A stretch of DNA of 64,000 nt from Robiginitomaculum sp. (GCA_015485155.1 WFUF01000025.1:124001-188000); one strand, 5' to 3'; counted from the stretch's first letter, positions 38,559-47,276 are shown. Notes: generated by a model from the sequence alone, not told the origin. Numbers and translations: made by a program.

Positions 38559-39175
38559 TGCAAATGCTTGCTCAAAAGCTTTTCAAAGGCCATGTGGCGG
38601 TGGCTGATCTGATGCTTTACAGCAGGATCCATTTCGCCAAAGGTCTGTTCGTAGCCGATGGGCACAAACATGGGGTCAAACCCAAAGCCTTTATTTCCCC
38701 GAATAGGCCATACAAGTTTACCGGCAACCTCTCCGCGCTCCACCGCAATTTGTCCGTCGGGTTGTGCCAGAGCCAGAACGCAAACAAACTTTGCTGACCA
38801 GCTTGTGGCTTTTGCTTCTTTTAGCCTTTGCGCTACTTTGCCCATGGCATATTTCCAATTGCGCGGCTGTCCGGAGCGCTCCGCCCAGCGTGCGGTATAG
38901 ATGCCAGGCTCACCACCCAATGCATCCACCATCAGCCCGGAATCATCACCAAGTGCGGGTAAATTGCAGGCATTGGCCACTGTTCTTGCTTTTAATACGG
39001 CGTTTTCCTCAAAGGTAGATCCGGTTTCCTCAACATCTCCAAGCCCCATATCCAGTGCGCTTTGCACCTTTATTTGTAATGGCTGCAGTAAATCAGCTAT
39101 TTCAGTTATTTTGCCGGAATTATGGCTGGCAACCACGATATGGTTTATTTTCCTTGCTGTTGGTATCTGGGGCAT
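38555..39175 (-). CDS. rdgB: XTP/dITP diphosphatase (RdgB/HAM1)
   Basis: Removes non-canonical purine nucleoside triphosphates (XTP, dITP). It has the SHNxGK substrate motif (IVVASHNSGKITEIADLL), PALGDDSGLMVDALGGEPGI, and a C-terminal SHRHMAFEKL. The frame extends to 39250, but the ATG at 39175 (MPQIPTARKINH) fits the family and gives 206 residues. In many relatives rph is directly upstream; here rph lies 2.7 kb away, beyond inserted genes. Confidence 0.94.
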   Translation of the reverse strand: MPQIPTARKINHIVVASHNSGKITEIADLLQPLQIKVQSALDMGLGDVEETGSTFEENAVLKARTVANACNLPALGDDSGLMVDALGGEPGIYTARWAERSGQPRNWKYAMGKVAQRLKEAKATSWSAKFVCVLALAQPDGQIAVERGEVAGKLVWPIRGNKGFGFDPMFVPIGYEQTFGEMDPAVKHQISHRHMAFEKLLSKHLQ

Positions 39176-39215
39176 ATGCTTATTTTTCCGTTGTTTCTTT
39201 TTAAGTTTATCTTGA

Positions 39216-39247
39216 TTGTTATTCGATATGGCCTTATCGAATAACAA
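39216..39247. promoter_or_regulatory. perfect 13-bp palindrome, candidate operator
   Basis: TTGTTATTCGATA (39216-39228) and TATCGAATAACAA (39235-39247) are exact inverted copies around a 6-base spacer. The site lies in the divergent region between rdgB (start 39175) and the DUF2975/HTH pair (start 39308). There is no T-tract on either strand, so an operator is more likely than a terminator. The nearby HTH protein is the obvious candidate binder, but this is inferred. Confidence 0.65.
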
Positions 39248-39307
39248 CAATGGTCTTGTGTTCAGGCTTTATTGGCCAGCATTTCATTCTGCACCGTATG
39301 ATTTGTT

Positions 39308-39850
39308 ATGAAAAGGTATGGTTTTGTGAAGGCATTGGGCAAAAACTCAATTACCGTTGCCATTGACGCCGGACTTGGGGTGTTGAGCTGGGCATTGTGG
39401 ATTGCTCTTGCCTTGTTGTTCTTGTTTGGCATACCTGCGCTGATCGTGGATCAGTTTTATGATTTAAGCTGGGTGGCGAAGGCTCCTCCTCCGGCCCTAG
39501 TCTGGCCGTTTGCAATTATGTTTGCCATTTTTGTATTGGCTGCTCAAACAGTTATAAGCCGGTTGCGGAAAATTTTTACAACACTTATTGCAGGTGATCC
39601 ATTTGTGCCGGAAAATGCAGTGCATATGCGTACTATTTGGATAGTTTTGGTGGTATTTGAGGTTCTTAATATGGGATTTTCCTCAGGGGCGCTGATGGCC
39701 CAGAAATGGTTTGGTGGTGCATTGGCTGGCCTAAAAGGAGAATTTCATATCAATTGGTCGTTGTGGATGGCGGTTATCGTGTTGATTGTGTTAACCGAGA
39801 TATTTCGTGAAGGTGCAAAATTGCGCCAGGAACAAAAACTGACCATTTAG
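39308..39850 (+). CDS. DUF2975 domain membrane protein
   Basis: A 180-residue protein with four hydrophobic segments (about 24-46, 58-82, 108-130, 147-167), matching the DUF2975 family. These are often encoded beside a small Cro/C1-type regulator, as here. The pairing resembles a membrane sensor with its cytoplasmic regulator, but the signal is unknown. The HTH gene follows after 8 bases. Confidence 0.82.
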   Translation: MKRYGFVKALGKNSITVAIDAGLGVLSWALWIALALLFLFGIPALIVDQFYDLSWVAKAPPPALVWPFAIMFAIFVLAAQTVISRLRKIFTTLIAGDPFVPENAVHMRTIWIVLVVFEVLNMGFSSGALMAQKWFGGALAGLKGEFHINWSLWMAVIVLIVLTEIFREGAKLRQEQKLTI

Positions 39851-39858
39851 GGATACAT

Positions 39859-40089
39859 ATGGCCATTCGTGTTACATTGGACAGGGTTTTACTGGATCGA
39901 CACATGTCTCTGACCGAGCTGTGCGACCGGGTCGGTGTGACCATGGCCAATTTATCTATCTTGAAGACCGGTAAGGCAAAAGCCGTGCGTTTTTCAACGC
40001 TGGAGGCTCTGTGTCGGGAGCTAAAATGCCAGCCCGGAGAGCTACTTATGTTTGAAGAAGACATCGAGGAAAAAGACGCGGCCGAATAA
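39859..40089 (+). CDS. small Cro/C1-type helix-turn-helix regulator (YozG-like)
   Basis: A 76-residue DNA-binding protein consisting of one HTH domain: LDRVLLDRHMSLTELCDRVG, VTMANLSILKTGKAKAVRF, LEALCRELKCQPGELL. The acidic tail EEDIEEKDAAE is short. It is typical of the regulators paired with DUF2975 proteins. The perfect palindrome at 39216-39247 is a likely operator for it. Confidence 0.88.
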   Translation: MAIRVTLDRVLLDRHMSLTELCDRVGVTMANLSILKTGKAKAVRFSTLEALCRELKCQPGELLMFEEDIEEKDAAE

Positions 40090-40151
40090 GCAGCAAGCTC
40101 AGACAAACTGCTTTCACAACTGTTTTACCGGACACAATTTGTGTTAAGGCT

Positions 40152-41786
40152 TTAAGCCCCAGGCAGGGAATATATAACTTCTGCGCCGGGGCCAAGGGGA
40201 AGCCCAAGAAACACCCACAACATCATCAAAACCAGCCCGGTAATCATGATCCAGATAGAATAAGGGATCATCATCGCAGTAAGACTGCCAATACCAAAGT
40301 CAGGTTTCCAGCGCTGGCAGAACACCAGAATAAGCGGGAAATACACCATCAAAGGCGTAATGATATTGGTGGCGCTATCGCCCACACGATAGGCGGCTGT
40401 TGCACCTTCGGGACTGACCCCAAGCAGCATTAACATTGGTACCAGTACCGGAGCCAGCAAGGCCCATTTAGCGCTGGCTGAGCCTACAAACAGGTTAATC
40501 AGGCCTGAGAACAATACGATCAGGCCAAGCAGGATTGGCAATGGCAGCCCGGATTTTTCAATGGCTTCTGCGCCATGAACCGCAGATATCAGGCCAAGAT
40601 TTGACCAGTTAAACATGGCCACAAAGTGAGCAGCAGCAAAGGCAAGAACCATGTAATAGCCAAGGTCTTTCATGGAATCGGTCATCATGCGCACAATATC
40701 CTGTTTTTCCTTGACCGTTCCTGCGGCCTTGCCATAGGCCCAACCGGCGGCAAGAAACAAAATAAAAAACGCAGCTACCAGGGATTGAAACAGTGGCCGC
40801 ATCTGCAAAACAAGATCACTGTCAGCACCAGCCCCTTCATCTGCAATCAATGGAGTGCCGGGGCCAAAGGTCATGAATAGCCAAAACCCGGTAACCGCAA
40901 AACAGGCAATACCGGCATGACGCAGGCCCCTTTTCTGCTCCGGAGTTAAAGGCTGGTTCTTTTCGGCTACAGAGTTTTTTGCATCGCCTTCGGCCTTGTA
41001 CTTGCCCAGTCTGGGTTCAATCAACACATCGGTTACAAACCATATCAATGGCATAAAAATAAAGGTCATTGCCAGAATGAAATACCAATTGCCGGCAATA
41101 TTTGCTTCATATGACGGAACCAGCACTTCCCCGGCCTGTTGGGTGATCCCGAATAACAGTGCATCAAGCTGACCTGGGGTAATATTGGCTGAAAAGCCAC
41201 CGGAAACGCCGGCAAATGCAGCGGCAATACCAGCCAGCGGGTGGCGTCCGGCAGAGGCAAATAATACACCAGCCAAAGGAATAAGCACCACATAGGCAGC
41301 ATCGGCAGCATGATTGCCAACCATGGCAATGAAGGCAACTGCCGGTGTTAGTAAAAAGGTGGGGGCACCGCTAACAGCGGCTCGCATGGCGCTGGAGAAA
41401 AGCCCTGAGCGTTCGGCAACACCGGCGCCCAGCATCACCACCAGAACATAACCAAGTGGGTGGAAGTGGGTGAAGGTTTTTGGCATTTCCACCCACAGGC
41501 GCTGGATGTTCTGGCCCGAGATCAAACTAATGGCAGAAATTATGCCATCATCCTTGATTCCAAAGCGGTCAAGGCTGGCTTGGCCCATGCCGGACAATAT
41601 CTGGTCGTTTAATGTGGCGGTCAGGCCAAGCATTGACGCAATCACAGAGACTGCCATTAAGGCGAATATCAAGTAGAAAAACAAAAAAACCGGATCAGGA
41701 AGCTTGTTACCAGCGCGTTCAATTGCACCAAGTATGCCTGTCTGGTGCTCTTGACCAGCCGGTTGCTCGGTTTTGTTGTTTGCCAT
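40152..41786 (-). CDS. AbgT family transporter
   Basis: Inner-membrane transporter of the AbgT family, known for p-aminobenzoyl-glutamate uptake or antimetabolite (sulfonamide) efflux. It begins with a cytoplasmic tail, then IERAGNKLPDPVFLFFYLI. Other family features are NHAADAAYVVLIPLAGVLFA, GVSGGFSANITPGQLDALL and GSASAKWALLAPVLVPMLMLLG split over conserved helices, plus YRVGDSATNIITPL. Length is 544 residues. No abgA/abgB hydrolase gene is near, so the substrate is open. Confidence 0.92.
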   Translation of the reverse strand: MANNKTEQPAGQEHQTGILGAIERAGNKLPDPVFLFFYLIFALMAVSVIASMLGLTATLNDQILSGMGQASLDRFGIKDDGIISAISLISGQNIQRLWVEMPKTFTHFHPLGYVLVVMLGAGVAERSGLFSSAMRAAVSGAPTFLLTPAVAFIAMVGNHAADAAYVVLIPLAGVLFASAGRHPLAGIAAAFAGVSGGFSANITPGQLDALLFGITQQAGEVLVPSYEANIAGNWYFILAMTFIFMPLIWFVTDVLIEPRLGKYKAEGDAKNSVAEKNQPLTPEQKRGLRHAGIACFAVTGFWLFMTFGPGTPLIADEGAGADSDLVLQMRPLFQSLVAAFFILFLAAGWAYGKAAGTVKEKQDIVRMMTDSMKDLGYYMVLAFAAAHFVAMFNWSNLGLISAVHGAEAIEKSGLPLPILLGLIVLFSGLINLFVGSASAKWALLAPVLVPMLMLLGVSPEGATAAYRVGDSATNIITPLMVYFPLILVFCQRWKPDFGIGSLTAMMIPYSIWIMITGLVLMMLWVFLGLPLGPGAEVIYSLPGA

Positions 41787-41869
41787 TTTAACTATCCCCC
41801 CATTAAAATTTTGCAGACCCTATCCAATTTACCGGTACAGGAAAAGAAAAAGTCACGAAATTTGCCAGG

Positions 41870-42583
41870 TTATTTTAATGCTGCCAGTTGTATATCAAAC
41901 AATTGTTTTGATGCCTGTTCAGCCAATTCCATCATTTGCGAGAAATTTTGCTTGCTCATGGGGCGGTCTTCAGCAGAGGCCTGAACCTCTATTAAGCCGC
42001 CGCTTGCGGACAGAACAAAATTCGCATCGGTCTGGGCGGTGCTGTCTTCGTCGTAATCAAGATCACAAACCGCCATGTCTTGCCAGATTCCGCAGGAAAT
42101 GGCTGCGGCCTGATCAAATACGGGGTCGGTTTCAAGTAGACCTTGTTCCACAAGCCCCATGGTCGCTATTTTCAAGGCAATCCATGCGCCGGTGATAGAG
42201 GCAGTTCTGGTTCCGCCATCTGCTTGCAATACGTCACAATCCAGTACTATTTGCCGCTCTCCCAATAAGGCAAGGTCAGTGACTGCGCGCAAGGATCGTC
42301 CAATGAGGCGTTGAATTTCCAAAGTGCGGCCTGATTGCTTGCCAGCAGTAGCTTCGCGCCGGCCTCTGGTGTGGGTAGATCTGGGTAGCATGCCATATTC
42401 AGCAGTTACCCAGCCACTGTTCTTTCCACGCAGCCATGGCGGCACCCGCTCATCTACTGAGGCGTTACACAAAACCCTAGTTTGACCAAAGCTTATAAGG
42501 CAGGAACCTTCGGCATAGGCAGAAGCGCCTGTTTGTGTCTCTATGGCGCGCATTTCTGTCTGGTTTCTGCCCGAGGGTCGCAT
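41870..42583 (-). CDS. rph: ribonuclease PH
   Basis: Phosphorolytic 3'-5' exoribonuclease trimming tRNA 3' ends. Landmarks are MRPSGRNQTEMRAIE, EGSCLISFGQTRVLCNASV, GWVTAEYGMLPRSTHTRGRR, EIQRLIGRSLRAVTDL and LDCDVLQADGGTRTASITGA. Length is 237 residues. It is divergent from hrcA, a common alphaproteobacterial arrangement. Confidence 0.96.
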   Translation of the reverse strand: MRPSGRNQTEMRAIETQTGASAYAEGSCLISFGQTRVLCNASVDERVPPWLRGKNSGWVTAEYGMLPRSTHTRGRREATAGKQSGRTLEIQRLIGRSLRAVTDLALLGERQIVLDCDVLQADGGTRTASITGAWIALKIATMGLVEQGLLETDPVFDQAAAISCGIWQDMAVCDLDYDEDSTAQTDANFVLSASGGLIEVQASAEDRPMSKQNFSQMMELAEQASKQLFDIQLAALK

Positions 42584-42616
42584 TTATGTCTCCTTGATAT
42601 TTTATGCTGTTCTACT

Positions 42617-42646
42617 CTTGCCGAGAGCAGGATAAAACCCCAATTT
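42617..42646 (+). promoter_or_regulatory. candidate sigma32 (RpoH) promoter of hrcA-grpE
   Basis: CTTGCCG (42617-42623), 14 bases, then CCCCAATTT (42638-42646) closely matches the heat-shock consensus CTTGAAA-N13/15-CCCCATnT. It lies about 30 bases before the hrcA start. No CIRCE inverted repeat (TTAGCACTC-type) was found here or before dnaK. Confidence 0.6.
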
Positions 42647-42675
42647 GGTGTTTCAGTTGAATAAACAGGATATTG

Positions 42676-43758
42676 ATGGTGCCGTTTCAAAGTACGGATA
42701 TAGTTGATCTTGATCAGCGCTCACGCCATATTTTTCGTGAGATTGTGCAAAATTATCTAAAAACCGGCGACCCGGTTGGCTCAAACACGCTTGCCAAAAC
42801 CGGCAGTAGTGGGTTGTCACCGGCATCCATACGAGCATCAATGGCGGCGTTGACGTCTTCTGGATTATTATATGCACCTCACATGAGCGCAGGGCGCATA
42901 CCTACTCATGCCGGTTTGCGATTATTTGTAGATGGCTTGTTGCAAGTTGGCGATTTGAGTGAAAAAGAACGCATGGAGATAAATAACCGTCTGGCAGATC
43001 AGCCAGTGCAACAGGCTCTTGATGAAGCGTCCAAACTATTGTCTGGCATAGCAGGGGGCGCTGGATTGGTTCTGACGCCAGTGCAAGACTTGGCTTTGCG
43101 GCATGTGGAGTTTGTGCCGCTTTCACCTGATGAGGCCATGGTAGTTCTGGTTTATGAAACAGGAGCTGTGGAAAACAGGCTAATGAGAGTTCCTGCCGGG
43201 ACTACGCCTTCGGCCTTGCGTGCGGCTGGAAACTTTTTGTCAATGCGGTTAAAGGGAAAAACCTTAAGTGACACCAGAGACCGGATTCTAAAGGATATCA
43301 GCGAACATCGCCATCAATTGGATGCAGAGTCCAAAGCGCTTATCGAGCAAGGTATTGCTCATTGGTCAACACACAAAAGTACAGAAAGAACCTTGATAGT
43401 CAGGGGGCGTTCACAACTGATTGATGATGCAAAAACCAGTGAAAATCTGGAGCGCATTAGAATTCTGCTTGATGAAATGGAGCAGAAAAAAGAATTGATT
43501 TCTCTGCTCGATGAGGCTGGAAAAGCGCCCGGCGTGAAGATATATATCGGTGCAGAGAATTCGTTATTCAGTTTATCGGGCTCCAGTGTGGTCACAGCAC
43601 CTTATCGCGATGCACAAGGCAAGGTTTTAGGCGCAATAGGTGTAATTGGCCCAACCAGAATCAATTACGCCAAAGTGATCCCGATGGTTGATTATACGGC
43701 GCAGGCCATTGGATATTTAATGGGACAAAAAACAACATGGACAAGCAAAGATGAGTGA
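42676..43758 (+). CDS. hrcA: heat-inducible transcription repressor HrcA
   Basis: Repressor that binds CIRCE elements, normally at groESL. The N-terminal winged helix is LDQRSRHIFREIVQNYLKTG, then DPVGSNTLAKTG and LSPASIRASMAALTSSGLLY. The GAF-like domain and the C-terminal GPTRINYAKVIPMVDYTAQA block are present. A TTG directly before the ATG is in frame; the ATG at 42676, after AGGAT, is taken as the start (360 residues). It overlaps grpE by 8 bases. Confidence 0.94.
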   Translation: MVPFQSTDIVDLDQRSRHIFREIVQNYLKTGDPVGSNTLAKTGSSGLSPASIRASMAALTSSGLLYAPHMSAGRIPTHAGLRLFVDGLLQVGDLSEKERMEINNRLADQPVQQALDEASKLLSGIAGGAGLVLTPVQDLALRHVEFVPLSPDEAMVVLVYETGAVENRLMRVPAGTTPSALRAAGNFLSMRLKGKTLSDTRDRILKDISEHRHQLDAESKALIEQGIAHWSTHKSTERTLIVRGRSQLIDDAKTSENLERIRILLDEMEQKKELISLLDEAGKAPGVKIYIGAENSLFSLSGSSVVTAPYRDAQGKVLGAIGVIGPTRINYAKVIPMVDYTAQAIGYLMGQKTTWTSKDE

Positions 43759-44377
43759 CAAGAAACAAGCTGAAGAAAACCAGCAAGATGAAGCCGGGCA
43801 AGCTAGTAGCAATTCCGAAGAAACTTCGGATAATACAGATCCTCTGGTCGCAATGCAGGCCGAGCTTGATGCTGCCCGTGACAGAACATTACGGATTGCT
43901 GCCGAATTGGAAAATCTACGTAAAAGATCAGAGCGTGATATTGCTGATGCCAGACGCTATGGCATGTCGAGGTTTGCAGAAGATATGCTAATCGTTGCTG
44001 ATAATCTGGCCCGGGCTTTGGATAATGTTCCCGAAGAGGCCCGCAAGGAGGCTTCGCAACGAATGGCGCAATTGGTTGAGGGTGTCGATATGACCAAAAA
44101 AAGCCTGCATAGTGCCTTGGAGCGTCATGGGGTTAAGCAGATCAATGCTAAGGGTGAAAAATTTGATCACAATATACATCAGGCAGTGGCGCAAATCCCG
44201 TCCTCGGAGTTTCCTGCCGGTGTAGTGGCAGAAGTAATACAGCCCGGCTATGTAATTGGTGATAGAACCTTGCGGGCGGCAATGGTTGCCGTTTCTACCG
44301 GAGCATCATCTCCAGCTCCTGCGCCAGCGCCAGAACCGGGTTCCGCTCCTGGTGCAAATGTAGACACCAAAGCATGA
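43751..44377 (+). CDS. grpE: nucleotide exchange factor GrpE
   Basis: Co-chaperone releasing ADP from DnaK. An acidic, disordered N terminus is followed by the long coiled coil (AELDAARDRTLRIAAELENL, RKRSERDIADARRYG) and the beta domain (FDHNIHQAVAQIPSSEFPAG, VVAEVIQPGYVIGDRTLRAA). The tail is rich in Pro and Ala. Length is 208 residues. The start overlaps the end of hrcA. Confidence 0.96.
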   Translation: MSDKKQAEENQQDEAGQASSNSEETSDNTDPLVAMQAELDAARDRTLRIAAELENLRKRSERDIADARRYGMSRFAEDMLIVADNLARALDNVPEEARKEASQRMAQLVEGVDMTKKSLHSALERHGVKQINAKGEKFDHNIHQAVAQIPSSEFPAGVVAEVIQPGYVIGDRTLRAAMVAVSTGASSPAPAPAPEPGSAPGANVDTKA

Positions 44378-44396
44378 TAAGGGCTCCTCACAGGAT

Positions 44397-45392
44397 ATGA
44401 GGCGGCTTTGGCTGTTTGTTTTTATAATAGCATGGCTTGCGGGGGCGGGCTTTACCCAGGTGCCCAGAACAGAGGAACTGCTGGCGCTGGGCCGCCAGCT
44501 TGGCAATCGCTATGGTAATCATATTTGGCCAAGGTTTTCGCAAACCCCGTTTCCGGTTTTATTGCTGGAAAAAGCGGGAGAGAGGTTGTTTTGTCCACAG
44601 ATAATACCTGAAGGCTTTAACTTTATCGGCCACGATATTGTCACCGATTGCCAAGTATACCACCGCGCAGATAATCATTTTGCCAGAGAAATGCAGGCGA
44701 CATTTTTTCCTGTTGGCCGATTTCCTGTAGTGGTGATGGGGGAGCCTGAGTTATCAGAAAATAATCCGGCAGCATGGACAGCAACCTTGCTGCATGAGCA
44801 TTTTCATCAACATCAGATGAGCTGGTCTGGTTACAGGGCTGCGGTCATGGCGCTTGATCATGATAATGATGGCGCCAAGGCTAATCCGGCAATCTCTTAT
44901 CAATTCATCTATGATGATGCCAAAACCGTAAACTTGCTGGCACTATTAGCCCAGTACTTAACAGCAATATTAAGAGAGCCAGATCGCACCATTGCGATTG
45001 AGATGGCAGGAAGCTATGCCCGTTTGCGACCATTAGTGCTTGCAGGGCTTGCCCCGGAGCAGCAGCTCTATTTTGAGTTTCAGCTGTGGCAAGAGGGGGT
45101 GGCACGATATACGGAAATAGCTTTGTCTGAATTTGCAGCCAGTGACACAACTTCTGTCATTGGCAATGAAATTGACTTTGCTGCGCTTGCGGCCAATTTG
45201 CGAAAGGACATGATGCAGAGTCTGGCTAACAGCAGTTTATCGCAGCAAAAGCACGCTTATTTTTATTCTTTTGGTGCGGCCGAGGCGCTGGTTCTTGATA
45301 TTGTCAATTCCAACTGGCGGCAGCGTTATTTTGAGTCTCCGCTGTCAATGGCAGGTTATTTTGCAGCAATTGCAGACATTGACGGACAGTAA
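44397..45392 (+). CDS. predicted secreted HEXXH metallopeptidase-like protein, family not recognised
   Basis: I do not recognise the family. The 331-residue protein starts with a hydrophobic signal-like segment (about 5-20). It has an HEXXH motif, HEHFH at 133-137, in the context ATLLHEHFHQHQ. About 100 residues later comes WQEGVARYTEIA (Glu233, Glu240), which resembles the EGxAxY segment that supplies the third zinc ligand in gluzincin-type peptidases. Cys66 and Cys85 could form a disulfide. It starts 19 bases after grpE with AGGAT before the ATG, so co-transcription with hrcA-grpE is likely. The peptidase call is inferred from the motif alone; activity and location are untested. Confidence 0.75.
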   Translation: MRRLWLFVFIIAWLAGAGFTQVPRTEELLALGRQLGNRYGNHIWPRFSQTPFPVLLLEKAGERLFCPQIIPEGFNFIGHDIVTDCQVYHRADNHFAREMQATFFPVGRFPVVVMGEPELSENNPAAWTATLLHEHFHQHQMSWSGYRAAVMALDHDNDGAKANPAISYQFIYDDAKTVNLLALLAQYLTAILREPDRTIAIEMAGSYARLRPLVLAGLAPEQQLYFEFQLWQEGVARYTEIALSEFAASDTTSVIGNEIDFAALAANLRKDMMQSLANSSLSQQKHAYFYSFGAAEALVLDIVNSNWRQRYFESPLSMAGYFAAIADIDGQ

Positions 45393-45414
45393 AGTGCCTG
45401 ATGCTCCGGTTTTC

Positions 45415-45443
45415 TTGTTACGATGTCGCTGCTGATCTATAGT
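45415..45443 (+). promoter_or_regulatory. candidate sigma70 promoter of the M48 peptidase gene
   Basis: TTGTTA (45415-45420), 17 bases, then TATAGT (45438-45443), about 33 bases before the ATG of the M48 gene. The spacing is ideal and the -10 matches five of six. The preceding C gives CTTG, so some heat-shock sigma recognition is also possible. Confidence 0.5.
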
Positions 45444-45475
45444 CTTCGGGCTAAGAGACATTTTGGGAGAAAGAT

Positions 45476-46696
45476 ATGTTGTTGATGCTGGCAACACAGG
45501 CTGTAACTGATCCGGTTGCAGCAACTGAAATCTGGATGTCAAGCATATCACCAGAAGAAGCATCCAGATCCAATGCCTATTTTGAAGGTGGATACTGGCT
45601 TATATTATGGAACTTTCTGATCGGCCTGCTAATTGCGGTTTTGCTTCTGTCAGGAAGACGTTCTGCCAGATTTAAAGGTATGCTGGCAGCAAAAACCCCA
45701 AACTGGCTAGTCACACCACTTTATGTTGCAGGGTATATTTTAGTCACCAGTGCACTAATGCTCCCAATGACAGTATATCAGCGGTTCTGGCGAGAGACAC
45801 AGTATGGTTTGATGAATCAAAACTTCAGCGAATGGTTTGGTGAGCAGATGATTTCATTGGGTATTTCATTGCTTATGGCCACGTTGGCACTTTGGGCTTT
45901 GTATGTGCTGATCAGGAAATTGGGTCCGGCCTGGCGCTGGTGGGGCGCGGGCGCTGCAATTGGTTTTATTGCACTGATGATGATGGTGGCTCCGGTATAT
46001 ATTTCACCACTTTTCAATAACTATACACCGATGGAAGAGGGGAAGCTTCGTACTGAAATACTGGCTATGGCTGAGGCCAATGGGGTGCCAGCCGAGAATA
46101 TATATGTATTTAATATTTCCAAACAAAGTAACCGGGTGACGGCAAATGTTTCGGGTTTTTTGGGGACAACCAGGATATCGCTTTCAGACACCCTCTTGCA
46201 ACGAGCCAGCCCCGAAGGGATCAAGGCGGTAATGGGGCATGAAATTGGTCATTATGCCTTGGGACATATTTATGAAATGCTGGTACAGTTTGGCCTGGTA
46301 ATTTTTTTAGGCTTTGCCTTTACTCACTGGGGATATCATTGGGCGCAAAAGCGCTGGGGAGAGAAATGGGGGATTGGCACCATTGGAGACATTGCAGGCT
46401 TGCCGCTTTTTTTGGCGGTATTATCAGTGTTTTTCTTTGTGATAACCCCAGTGACCAATACCGTCATACGATCCAATGAAATTGAAGCCGATATTTTTGG
46501 CCTGAACGCCGCCGCTGAACCCGATGGCTTTGCCTCAGTCGCGATGATGTTGGCTGAATATCGAAAAATTCACCCTAAACCACTGGAAGAGTTTTTGTTC
46601 TTTGATCACCCATCTGGCTATAACCGGGTGCTAATGGCAATGAAGTGGAAAAAGGCTAAAGGCGATATCAACGAACCACCCGCATCGTCAGATTGA
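45476..46696 (+). CDS. M48 family (Ste24/CAAX protease type) membrane metallopeptidase
   Basis: Integral membrane zinc peptidase of the M48/Ste24 type. Several N-terminal helices (from about residue 38) precede the catalytic motif HEIGH at 255-259, in KAVMGHEIGHYALGHIYEML. The third ligand is in NEIEADIFGLNAA (Glu at about 335). Other Ste24-like blocks are YVFNISKQSNRVTANVSGF and HPSGYNRVLMAMKW. Length is 406 residues. It lies between the HEXXH protein and dnaK, suggesting membrane protein quality control, which is inferred. Its 3' end overlaps the convergent alkB gene by 29 bases. Confidence 0.9.
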   Translation: MLLMLATQAVTDPVAATEIWMSSISPEEASRSNAYFEGGYWLILWNFLIGLLIAVLLLSGRRSARFKGMLAAKTPNWLVTPLYVAGYILVTSALMLPMTVYQRFWRETQYGLMNQNFSEWFGEQMISLGISLLMATLALWALYVLIRKLGPAWRWWGAGAAIGFIALMMMVAPVYISPLFNNYTPMEEGKLRTEILAMAEANGVPAENIYVFNISKQSNRVTANVSGFLGTTRISLSDTLLQRASPEGIKAVMGHEIGHYALGHIYEMLVQFGLVIFLGFAFTHWGYHWAQKRWGEKWGIGTIGDIAGLPLFLAVLSVFFFVITPVTNTVIRSNEIEADIFGLNAAAEPDGFASVAMMLAEYRKIHPKPLEEFLFFDHPSGYNRVLMAMKWKKAKGDINEPPASSD

Positions 46697-47276
46697 TCCG
46701 CCCGCCTTTGGGAACTATTGTTGAAGTTCTGGGATAAATCCTATCCACACCATGATAGCAATGTCTGGCACCTCCGCTTAAAATCATTACATCTCCTGAG
46801 GATAGTTTGAATGAGCGTGTCGGGTCGTTACGATTTATTCCGCCAATGCGGTATAAGGCCTTATCACCCAAAGAGACAGAAACCACTGGCGCGCTCTTGG
46901 CATCTTCATCGGCATCCACATGCAGGCCAAGGCGAGAGCCAACCCGGTACCAGTTTATCAGACATGCTTGCGGTGAGGCTGGCCAGCCTGCAACCTCCTT
47001 CCATAAATTTAATAATTCCTGTGGAATTGGCGGCCATGGCTTGCCGGTCACAGGATGCACGGGGTCATAGCGATAGCCTGATTGTTGTGAAACCCAGCCG
47101 AGTTGTCCGAAATTACTCATAATGACGGAGGTTGGTTGTCCGGTTCGTGGCATTCTTGGTTGATAAAATGGTGCGGATTTTATGCCTGTGCGCACAAGAT
47201 CGATCAGGTTTTCCTGTTGTGCGCGAGACAAAAACCCCGGCAAATATACCAAGCCCTCAGGTAATGGCTTGCTCAT
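46668..47276 (-). CDS. alkB: AlkB-like 2-oxoglutarate/Fe(II)-dependent dioxygenase
   Basis: Oxidative demethylase of alkylated nucleic acids or a related substrate. The iron site is HVD in SRLGLHVDADED plus the distal His in GGARHCYHGVDR. The 2-oxoglutarate-binding RxNxTxR motif is RINLTMR near the end. SLGDKALYRIGG is the usual central strand. Length is 202 residues. It is divergent from dnaK and overlaps the M48 gene tail to tail. Confidence 0.93.
   Translation of the reverse strand: MSKPLPEGLVYLPGFLSRAQQENLIDLVRTGIKSAPFYQPRMPRTGQPTSVIMSNFGQLGWVSQQSGYRYDPVHPVTGKPWPPIPQELLNLWKEVAGWPASPQACLINWYRVGSRLGLHVDADEDAKSAPVVSVSLGDKALYRIGGINRNDPTRSFKLSSGDVMILSGGARHCYHGVDRIYPRTSTIVPKGGRINLTMRVVR

Noticed and set aside
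39308-40089. Toxin-antitoxin system
   Set aside because: The small HTH protein is paired with a four-helix DUF2975 membrane protein of normal size, a known pairing that is not a toxin family.
42584-42675. CIRCE element at hrcA
   Set aside because: No TTAGCACTC-N9-GAGTGCTAA type repeat is present. The region instead fits a sigma32 promoter.
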